Shown piece after piece: positions 8,465 through 12,772 of a stretch of DNA of 64,000 nt. A program made the position numbers and the translations under genes. The stretch is from Heterotrichella gracilis (Eukaryota; Sar; Xanthophyceae; Tribonematales; Xanthonemataceae), in assembly GCA_032358255.1 (NCBI GenBank), contig JAULBX010000002.1, forward strand, positions 744,001-808,000. The letters run 5' to 3'. The notes beneath the pieces are model-generated. The model saw nothing but the letters and a program-made list of their open reading frames with translations, ran no database searches and was not told the DNA's origin. How positions within the stretch are numbered: position 1 is the stretch's first letter; the number at the start of each line of letters is the position of its first letter.

Positions 8465-8494
8465 ATAAACCAATTCTTTGATAGATGCTCGTGT

Positions 8495-8515
8495 TTTGTA
8501 AAAGGCTTTTACAAA
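8495..8515. repeat. 10-bp perfect inverted repeat
   Basis: Arms tttgtaaaag and cttttacaaa around a single G. Confidence 0.85.
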
Positions 8516-8528
8516 CTTTGCTTTTATT

Positions 8529-8555
8529 GTCATTAAGCCACGGGCTTTAACCGTT
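8529..8555. repeat. palindromic element P3 (diverged)
   Basis: Shorter, diverged copy of the P family with core cattaagcc-acg-ggctttaaccg, same orientation as P1, P2 and P4. Confidence 0.55.
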
Positions 8556-8569
8556 CCTTTTACCTTCCG

Positions 8570-8608
8570 CACATGCTCGCTTAAAAGCTCACAGAGCTTT
8601 TACCGTAC
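8570..8608. repeat. palindromic element P4
   Basis: P-family copy with arms taaaagctc / gagctttta and the shared flanks tgctcgc and ccgtac. Confidence 0.8.
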
Positions 8609-8671
8609 TCTGACAAAAACACAGCAACACTTTTCGCATCTATCCGGTGTACCTTTAATGGTCGACCTTTG

Positions 8672-8744
8672 CGGACAAGATAGGAGTCGAACCTATTACC
8701 CTTTGATTAACAATCAAGCGCTCATCCATATGAGCTTCTCGTCC
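8672..8744 (-). tRNA. tRNA-Asn (GUU)
   Basis: Acceptor GGACGAG/CTTGTCC with G73 (Asn), D stem GCTC/GAGC, loop TTGTTAA (GUU), T arm ATAGG-TTCGACT-CCTAT. One end mismatch in the anticodon stem. Confidence 0.9.
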
Positions 8745-8757
8745 ATTTTTATTTTTG

Positions 8758-8830
8758 AGCCGACAGCAAGAGTTGAACTTGCGACCCGCTGTTTACAAAA
8801 CAGCCGCTCTGGCCTCTGAGCTATGCCGGC
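8758..8830 (-). tRNA. tRNA-Thr (UGU)
   Basis: Acceptor GCCGGCA/TGTCGGC, D stem GCTC/GAGC, anticodon stem GCTGT/ACAGC with loop TTTGTAA (UGU), T arm GCAAG-TTCAACT-CTTGC. The most canonical gene of the array; first tRNA after the slipin gene. Confidence 0.95.
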
Positions 8831-8837
8831 ATTTTTA

Positions 8838-8870
8838 AAAACTCCCACCTCACGTTAAAGTAGGAGTTTT
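8838..8870 (-). terminator. terminator after the slipin gene
   Basis: An 11-bp stem with one G-U pair (plus-strand arms 8838-8848 and 8860-8870), followed on the minus strand by a T run, 14 bases after the slipin stop and just before tRNA-Thr. The downstream tRNAs therefore need readthrough, processing or their own promoter. Confidence 0.75.
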
Positions 8871-8884
8871 ATTTTTCATTCCTT

Positions 8885-9988
8885 TTATTTTTTCTCAGGA
8901 ACGAAGATCTGTTTTAATTGTCCTACAAGATCTGATCCGCCTGACAATGAAATGTTATTGATCTTTTCTGCTATCTTTTCCACGTATTCCATTTCTTTTA
9001 ATTTGAACAACATGGCGTTGTCTTCCATTAATTTTGCAGTATTCAATAAACTTCTTGTTGAAGCAGTTTCTTCTCTTCTCATAATAGTGTTGGCTTGTGC
9101 TTTTTTCTCAGCTACCAAAACCTGGTTCATGATCTCTTTCATATCACCTGGTAAGATGATATCTCTGATACCGCTACCTTTTAACACTACACCCAAAGCT
9201 TCCACTTTTTCAGCGGCAGACTCCATTACGTAAGTTGAGATATTTTCTTTTTTCTCTAACAACTCATCTAATGTCAATGCACCAACAAATTCCCTCAAAG
9301 CCAATTGCATTAATACGTATAATTGTTTATCGTATTCTTTATTATTTACTATTGCTTTTACAATATCTTTGATGTTGTATTGCAAATAGAAATTAATTCT
9401 TAATGCAGCTTTGTCTTTTGTTAAGATCTCTTGTCCGGCAATTTCCATTTGCATTGTTCTTAAGTCAGCCCTTGAAACAACAATAGAAGTACTGTTTTTC
9501 CAGAAGTAATAAGTACCGGCTTCAACAATTTTATTGAATTTACCATCTACATACATTACTGCTTTTTCAAACGGTTCAACCGCAAAAGTTCTTACATAAG
9601 GTAAAAGCTCTTTTCTTGAGAACAATGATCTGTCGATACCAACATCCATTTCGATCGCGTTTAGATCGGCTACAACAAATTCGTAGTCTATCAAACCTTT
9701 CCAGAAAATATATCTGCCAGGAGTTAGTACACCTACAAATAAATTATTCTCATATTGTAATACGATCTCATTGCTTTTTACTTCCACAATAGAAGTAGCA
9801 TTTACAAAATCTTTATTCTTTAATAGAATATTTAAATTCACGGGGGCATCAAATCTTTTGGTCATATCGCTTTCAAATACAACTTCAGATGGCCATAGCC
9901 AGTATACACCTTCATTTAACAATTTAATTACATTGTCGTTTTTAAATACCAAACCTTTTTTCCAGGCATTTATTTTTACTCTTTTCAT
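8885..9988 (-). CDS. slipin (SPFH/band-7 protein) of the RNA-repair-associated type
   Basis: 367 residues from ATG 9988 (MKRVKINAWKKGLVF, matching how slipins of this class begin); earlier in-frame starts at 10060 and 10162 would add a low-complexity leader and are less likely. The SPFH domain covers about residues 130-300 (KAVMYVDGKF..., REFVGALTLDELLE, VLKGSGIRDIILPGDMK) and is followed by a helical tail. No obvious membrane hairpin, unlike classical slipins. Slipins of this kind recur with rtcB/prfH repair genes, and this gene lies inside the tRNA array, co-oriented with the repair operon. Likely role: an oligomeric scaffold linked to the repair response; mechanism unknown. Confidence 0.85.
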   Translation of the reverse strand: MKRVKINAWKKGLVFKNDNVIKLLNEGVYWLWPSEVVFESDMTKRFDAPVNLNILLKNKDFVNATSIVEVKSNEIVLQYENNLFVGVLTPGRYIFWKGLIDYEFVVADLNAIEMDVGIDRSLFSRKELLPYVRTFAVEPFEKAVMYVDGKFNKIVEAGTYYFWKNSTSIVVSRADLRTMQMEIAGQEILTKDKAALRINFYLQYNIKDIVKAIVNNKEYDKQLYVLMQLALREFVGALTLDELLEKKENISTYVMESAAEKVEALGVVLKGSGIRDIILPGDMKEIMNQVLVAEKKAQANTIMRREETASTRSLLNTAKLMEDNAMLFKLKEMEYVEKIAEKINNISLSGGSDLVGQLKQIFVPEKK

Positions 9989-10201
9989 TTTTTTGTTTTT
10001 TATTTTTGGAAGTGCAAATTTTATTTCTGCACTTTCCTGGTTTATATTTATGGTAATCATTTTCTTTTTAAAAGAAGGCACAAAACCATTCGTCAACTTT
10101 AAACGGCAGCTTTGCTTAAGTTTATACCTCCAACAGTGGTTTGTATAATTTTGTAAATCCATAACTAAAATTTACAGCCTTATAAAAAGCAACATTTTTG
10201 C

Positions 10202-10230
10202 ATAAACGGTATCTGCATACCGCGGTTTAT
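10202..10230. repeat. hairpin upstream of the slipin gene
   Basis: Arms ataaacggtat and atacc-gc-ggtttat pair around a ctgc loop with a small bulge. It could be a terminator or regulatory hairpin between degenerate tRNA-Asn and slipin. Confidence 0.5.
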
Positions 10231-10300
10231 TACTGACTTGCCTTTAAATTATTTCTAATTTTTTAGCCGAACAGTTTTGCACTTCTTTTTGGTCACCCGT

Positions 10301-10373
10301 TTTTATAGAAGGGGGTGAACTTCTCTTCATCTGGATTAACAGTCCAGTACTCTACCACTGAGTTACACGATCC
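10301..10373 (-). pseudogene. degenerate tRNA-Asn-like (GUU)
   Basis: D arm ACTC/GAGT and a perfect anticodon arm CTGGA-CTGTTAA-TCCAG (GUU) are intact. The T arm reads GAAG-TTCACCCC-CTTC, and no 3' acceptor strand pairs with the 5' end GGATCGT. It appears to be a decayed second Asn gene. Confidence 0.6.
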
Positions 10374-10374
10374 T

Positions 10375-10438
10375 TATTCGTGACAGGATTCGAACCTGCG
10401 CTTGGAGTTGTTGCTCTAGCCAACTGAGCTATCCTTTA
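10375..10438 (-). pseudogene. truncated tRNA-like
   Basis: Good D arm (GCTC/GAGC) and T arm (GCAGG-TTCGAAT-CCTGT), but only about 12 bases lie between them, so the anticodon stem cannot form; the acceptor ends do not pair. A residual CTCCAAG suggests a former CCA or UCC anticodon. Confidence 0.55.
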
Positions 10439-10490
10439 CAAAAGGAATGGGAATCGAACCCATGACCCACAACGTGGTGGTGTGTTAAAC
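10439..10490 (-). pseudogene. tRNA 3'-half-like
   Basis: T arm ATGGG-TTCGATT-CCCAT and 3' acceptor TCCTTTT with G73 are clear, and TTGTGGG upstream recalls a His anticodon loop. No D arm or 5' acceptor follows in normal distance. The TTGTGGGT motif occurs again near 10545, 60-70 bases away, so an insertion between direct repeats is possible. Confidence 0.45.
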
Positions 10491-10605
10491 ATTTATTATT
10501 GCAGAATATTATTTGTTATTACAAACAATACTATGGGGCTTTTTGAAACCCACAACATGGCGTTAATATTATTTACACTCCGAACTTCCCTTTAGAGGAA
10601 GATCT

Positions 10606-10630
10606 TTGTTTCACTTTTTACACGAAACAA
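10606..10630. repeat. 7-bp inverted repeat in the 10491-10674 gap
   Basis: Arms ttgtttc and gaaacaa. The 184-base gap also holds a caagaaa/tttcttg repeat near 10658-10674 and a ggaagatctt near-palindrome; I see no gene in it. Confidence 0.6.
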
Positions 10631-10674
10631 TTTTTTTTCAAAGAACATTTTCATTACAAGAAATTTCTTTCTTG

Positions 10675-10756
10675 TGGGAATGATAGGATTCGAACCTATT
10701 AAGCCGAAGCACCGGTTTTACAGACCGGCCTGACTCTCCAACGTCAGCGCATTCCC
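10675..10756 (-). tRNA. tRNA-Tyr (GUA)
   Basis: Acceptor GGGAATG/CATTCCC, anticodon stem CCGGT/ACCGG with loop CTGTAAA (GUA), long variable arm with GC-TTCG-GC, T arm ATAGG-TTCGAAT-CCTAT. Proper class II architecture for bacterial Tyr. Confidence 0.95.
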
Positions 10757-10760
10757 AAAG

Positions 10761-10833
10761 GGTGAGATAGGAGAATCGAACTCGTATCCGCAGCTTCACA
10801 AACTGCTGTGTTAGCCTTTACACTAATCCCACC
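10761..10833 (-). tRNA. tRNA-His (GUG)
   Basis: Includes the encoded G-1 opposite C73, the His hallmark. Acceptor GTGGGAT/ATCTCAC, D stem GTGT/ACAC, loop TTGTGAA (GUG), T loop TTCGATT with one T-stem mismatch. Confidence 0.92.
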
Positions 10834-10844
10834 ATTTATTTTTG

Positions 10845-10918
10845 TCGAGTGAGCAGGAATCGAACCTGCTAACTGATGCTTCCAAAGCACCCGTGCTTAA
10901 ATCCATAGTCACCACTCG
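10845..10918 (-). tRNA. tRNA-Pro (UGG)
   Basis: Acceptor CGAGTGG/TCACTCG, anticodon stem GGTGC/GCATC with loop TTTGGAA (UGG), T arm GCAGG-TTCGATT-CCTGC, discriminator A. The D arm is irregular (GTG/CAC). Confidence 0.87.
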
Positions 10919-10921
10919 TTG

Positions 10922-10995
10922 ACGATCTGTAAGGACTCGAACCTTAAACCTCCTGATTCGTATTCAGGTACTCTTCCGAATTGAGCTACAGATCG
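10922..10995 (-). tRNA. tRNA-Arg (ACG)
   Basis: Acceptor CGATCTG/CAGATCG, D stem GCTC/GAGT, anticodon stem CCTGA/TCAGG with loop ATACGAA (ACG), T arm TAAGG-TTCGAGT-CCTTA. A34 would need TadA deamination to inosine to read the CGN box. Confidence 0.92.
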
Positions 10996-11009
10996 TTTTA
11001 TCTTTATTG

Positions 11010-11082
11010 TGGACAAGAGTGAAATCGAATCACTTTCTTTCCGTCTTCAGCGGAACGCATACACCGCGTCTGCCACTTGTCC
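11010..11082 (-). tRNA. tRNA-Phe (GAA)
   Basis: Acceptor GGACAAG/CTTGTCC, anticodon stem TTCCG/CGGAA with loop CTGAAGA (GAA), T arm AGTGA-TTCGATT-TCACT. The usual G53-C61 pair is A-T here. Confidence 0.9.
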
Positions 11083-11086
11083 ATTT

Positions 11087-11120
11087 GATAGAGATGAAAA
11101 TTTTTATGATCATCTCTATC
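11087..11120 (-). terminator. hairpin after the orphan gene
   Basis: Perfect 10-bp repeat (gatagagatg 11087-11096, catctctatc 11111-11120) directly after the stop of the gene at 11123-11449 and before tRNA-Phe. The following T run is weak. Confidence 0.65.
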
Positions 11121-11122
11121 TT

Positions 11123-11449
11123 TTAATTTATATCCGGATATTTTGCATCCAGCTTATCTATTATACTGAAAGGAGAAGCGCCAACACCGGAATATGTAAT
11201 TTCAGAAAAACCATTTTCTTTTGTTATCAAAGAATTTTTTTCATCAATTGCACCTCTGTGTTTATCAAAACCTTTCTTATTCTCAATTTTTCCGGTTGAA
11301 GGATTATAACTTCCCCAATCAGCGGCTCTATCAGGGCCGATAGGTTCAATAAAATAAGTTTTTCCAGTTCGATAAGACACAACAATAAATCTTCCCGAAT
11401 CATCCCTGTTCGTTAGAAACTGTTTTCTAAATTCTACTGTCGTTTTCAT
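11123..11449 (-). CDS. orphan hypothetical protein inside the tRNA array
   Basis: 108 residues, ATG start at 11449, no signal peptide or membrane segment. I do not recognise a family. Visible are an N-terminal basic stretch (VEFRKQFLTNRD), a YRTGKTYFIEPIGP strand-rich middle, a short Gly/Asp-rich linker and a C-terminal helix. It is co-oriented with the array, between an interrupted tRNA-like unit and tRNA-Phe, and followed by its own hairpin. Its context suggests a job in the repair/tRNA response (for example an RNA-binding factor or immunity-type protein), but the sequence does not prove this. Confidence 0.75.
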   Translation of the reverse strand: MKTTVEFRKQFLTNRDDSGRFIVVSYRTGKTYFIEPIGPDRAADWGSYNPSTGKIENKKGFDKHRGAIDEKNSLITKENGFSEITYSGVGASPFSIIDKLDAKYPDIN

Positions 11450-11515
11450 TTTCTATTTCTTCTAAACATTACTATCTCTTTTCTGGCCTGATAGTTTTTG
11501 CCTTTTTATTTTTTG

Positions 11516-11614
11516 TTGAGATAACAGGATTTGAACCTATAACCTTGTGCACGGCAAAAGTCCAGTGGACTTTTGAGCGAGCGTGTGTAGGAGCAAAATT
11601 TTTACTCTATCTCA
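11516..11614 (-). pseudogene. tRNA gene interrupted in the anticodon arm by a palindromic element
   Basis: Acceptor TGAGATA/TATCTCA (extendable to 9 bp), D stem GTAA/TTGC and a clean T arm ATAGG-TTCAAAT-CCTGT flank an anticodon region filled by element P5 (11546-11588). Residual CCT...AGG is all that is left of the anticodon stem, so the anticodon cannot be read. tRNA-Asp is the one missing member of the set and would be a candidate; this is speculation. Confidence 0.55.
11546..11588. repeat. palindromic element P5 (opposite orientation)
   Basis: P-family copy: gtgcacggcaaaagtcc / ggacttttgagcgagc, inverted relative to P1-P4, sitting within the tRNA gene 11516-11614. Confidence 0.85.
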
Positions 11615-11622
11615 ACATTTTG

Positions 11623-11705
11623 CGGAAGACATAGGAATCGAACCCTGACATTTCTGTCCGCTCAAGATTTCAAGTCTTGTTGTACACCATTGTACGCTAT
11701 CTTCC
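11623..11705 (-). tRNA. tRNA-Ser (UGA)
   Basis: Acceptor GGAAGAT/GTCTTCC with G73 (Ser), anticodon stem CAAGA/TCTTG with loop CTTGAAA (UGA), long variable arm GACA-GAAA-TGTC. T loop TTCGATT is normal but two outer T-stem pairs fail. Confidence 0.88.
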
Positions 11706-11767
11706 AATTTTTATCTTCGCAACCCTAAGCAGATCAACCACCAAAGGTTGCTTACGATGAACGCAAG

Positions 11768-11850
11768 CGGAGAAATGAGTTACCGACACCCATACATTTT
11801 TGTACGCTTTGCTTAGCAAGCAAGCCCGGGCCCCGCCCAGTTATTTCTCC
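11768..11850 (-). tRNA. tRNA-Ser (GCU), non-standard D and T arms
   Basis: Acceptor GGAGAAA/TTTCTCC with G73, loop TTGCTAA (GCU) on stem CTTGC/GCAAA, variable arm ACA-AAAA-TGT. The T stem TGGGT/ACTCA is good but the T loop is GTCGGTA instead of TTCRANT, and the D arm is CTGGGC-GGG-GCCCGG with a 3-base loop. It is probably a Ser(GCU) gene with replaced arms; activity uncertain. Confidence 0.6.
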
Positions 11851-11855
11851 TTATG

Positions 11856-11928
11856 TACTCCAGGACAGACTCGAACTGTCACTGTTCAGGGCTTAAACCT
11901 GTTGCCTCTGCCGTTGGGCTACCGGAGC
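11856..11928 (-). tRNA. tRNA-Leu (UAA) with short variable loop
   Basis: Acceptor GCTCCGG/CTGGAGT, anticodon stem ACAGG/CCTGA with loop TTTAAGC (UAA), T arm GACAG-TTCGAGT-CTGTC. The variable loop is only 5 bases (ACAGT), whereas bacterial Leu tRNAs have a long arm. Confidence 0.85.
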
Positions 11929-11941
11929 ATTTTATTTTTTG

Positions 11942-12015
11942 TACCCTCTGTAAGATTTGAACCTACACTAACTTGTTTCTAAAACAAGTGCCTCTACCAA
12001 TTGGGCTAAGAGGGT
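11942..12015 (-). tRNA. tRNA-Leu (UAG) with short variable loop
   Basis: Acceptor ACCCTCT/AGAGGGT, anticodon stem CTTGT/ACAAG with loop TTTAGAA (UAG), T arm GTAGG-TTCAAAT-CTTAC. Variable loop 5 bases (TTAGT). The D-arm region resembles the neighbouring Leu(UAA) gene. Confidence 0.88.
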
Positions 12016-12095
12016 ATGTGTTGTCGGGACTGGAGTAACTCCTTTGATCCATCCTGGTTGTTAATGCTCAACAAAATAATCAGGCTTCGCCTGCC

Positions 12096-12156
12096 TGTAA
12101 AATAGTTGTCAATTCATTTTCAAACAAGTTTGATATTCATGCTCAACTATTTTACA
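12096..12156. repeat. 13-bp inverted repeat between tRNA-Leu and tRNA-Gln
   Basis: Arms tgtaaaatagttg (12096-12108) and caactattttaca (12144-12156). The gap 12016-12183 also holds a caggc-ttc-gcctg hairpin (about 12081-12093), a palindrome aaaacgac-aa-gtcgtttt (12157-12174) and, near 12021-12050, a degraded tRNA-3'-end-like stretch. No intact tRNA or ORF seen. Confidence 0.8.
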
Positions 12157-12183
12157 AAAACGACAAGTCGTTTTATTTTGTCG

Positions 12184-12255
12184 TTGTCGGAATTGGATTC
12201 GAACCAATATCTTCAGATTCAAACTCTGATGTCCTGCCAATTAGACGACCCGACA
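12184..12255 (-). tRNA. tRNA-Gln (UUG)
   Basis: Acceptor TGTCGGG/TCCGACA, D stem GTCT/GGAC, anticodon stem TCAGA/TCTGA with loop GTTTGAA (UUG), T arm ATTGG-TTCGAAT-CCAAT. First tRNA of the array in transcription order. Confidence 0.93.
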
Positions 12256-12273
12256 AAATATTTTAAAACAAAA

Positions 12274-12302
12274 AGCCCGGTCACTTATGCAGAGACCGGG
12301 CC
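12274..12302 (-). terminator. terminator-like hairpin at the head of the tRNA array
   Basis: Perfect 8-bp GC-rich stem (gcccggtc 12275-12282, gaccgggc 12294-12301); on the minus strand it is followed by TTTTTG. It lies 20 bases before tRNA-Gln, so it would act as an attenuator or as a processing hairpin of a leader. Confidence 0.75.
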
Positions 12303-12409
12303 TATTTAAAAATAGTGCATACGATTCCCTGTCAAACATAATTTGTTTGAAAAAAACTAACGGTTGGCATACTGATACTATGCTTCATTTTTGTTTTATT
12401 TAAAATAAA

Positions 12410-12436
12410 AAACCCCGGGGTTTTATGCCGGGGTTT
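12410..12436 (-). terminator. terminator-like hairpin after the leader ORF
   Basis: Perfect 9-bp stem (aaaccccgg 12410-12418, ccggggttt 12428-12436) with TTTTTTATTTT following on the minus strand. It sits between a 26-codon ORF and the array. Confidence 0.8.
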
Positions 12437-12464
12437 AAAAAATCATTTAATATTATCAAATCAT

Positions 12465-12545
12465 TTACATAAACCCACGACTTTTCATCAGCCCTCTAAC
12501 CTCCGGCTGGCGTGCATCACAACTATATATAAATAAATTTTTCAT
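12465..12545 (-). CDS. possible 26-residue leader peptide upstream of the tRNA array
   Basis: ATG at 12545, TAA ending at 12465, preceded by an A-rich leader and by a TACATTTG box (TAnnTTTG) about 30 bases upstream. Composition is plausible (hydrophobic start, Cys-Asp-Ala-Arg core, basic end). It is followed by the hairpin at 12410-12436. The layout (promoter, short ORF, terminator) resembles an attenuation leader; it could also be a small stand-alone gene. The interval 12303-12772 has no other gene I can support. Confidence 0.4.
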   Translation of the reverse strand: MKNLFIYSCDARQPEVRGLMKSRGFM

Positions 12546-12567
12546 TTTTGTTTTATTGTTTTATGAT

Positions 12568-12575
12568 ACAAATGT
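12568..12575 (-). promoter_or_regulatory. candidate -7 box of a Bacteroidota promoter
   Basis: Minus-strand TACATTTG matches TAnnTTTG; a TTTG lies 17 bases upstream. It would drive the leader and possibly the tRNA array independently of the nadR operon, which ends at 12773. Confidence 0.4.
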
Positions 12576-12772
12576 AAATCAAATTTTTTGAACCAAAAAA
12601 ATTATTTTTTATAAAAAAGGTGAATGAAAATATAAAAACCGGTTCTTCACTGTCTGGAACGCCAATAAAATTGGGTATTACAGGGAAAAATAAAAAAATG
12701 AAAATATTTTTAAAACACTATTTTTTACTGAGTGAAATTGGTTTTCAAATTAGTAAAGCAAATTTTAGCTAG

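Larger units (their letters stand above)
8351..8471 (-). pseudogene. interrupted tRNA-like unit
   Basis: A perfect 7-bp acceptor-like pair (GGTTTAT at the 5' end, ATAAACC at the 3' end) encloses 107 bases. The T-arm start GGGTTCG is followed by a perfect 20-base palindrome (8360-8379) and then ACCC, as if a palindrome sat in the T loop; another element (P2, 8424-8464) occupies the D-arm region. I could not assign an anticodon. Confidence 0.4.
8480..8644 (-). other. 165-base segment closed by a 9-bp inverted repeat, filled with palindromes
   Basis: Perfect 9-bp ends (gatagatgc at 8480-8488, gcatctatc at 8636-8644) look like a long acceptor stem. Inside are P4, P3 and a 10-bp palindrome (8495-8515); no standard anticodon or T arm can be read. 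It may be a tRNA gene swollen by palindromic insertions, or a different structured RNA. No protein gene is seen in 8345-8671. Confidence 0.35.

Noticed and set aside
8480-8644. tmRNA or RNase P RNA
   Set aside because: No Ala-type acceptor with G3-U70, no tag frame ending in Ala-Ala, and none of the conserved RNase P core motifs; only palindromes are seen.
11009-11299. 96-codon plus-strand ORF
   Set aside because: It overlaps tRNA-Phe and the better-supported minus-strand 108-residue gene.
11800-12309. Two plus-strand ORFs of 60 and 67 codons (11800-11982, 12106-12309)
   Set aside because: Both overlap tRNA genes (Ser-GCU, Leu, Gln) and hairpins on the other strand and show no coding features.
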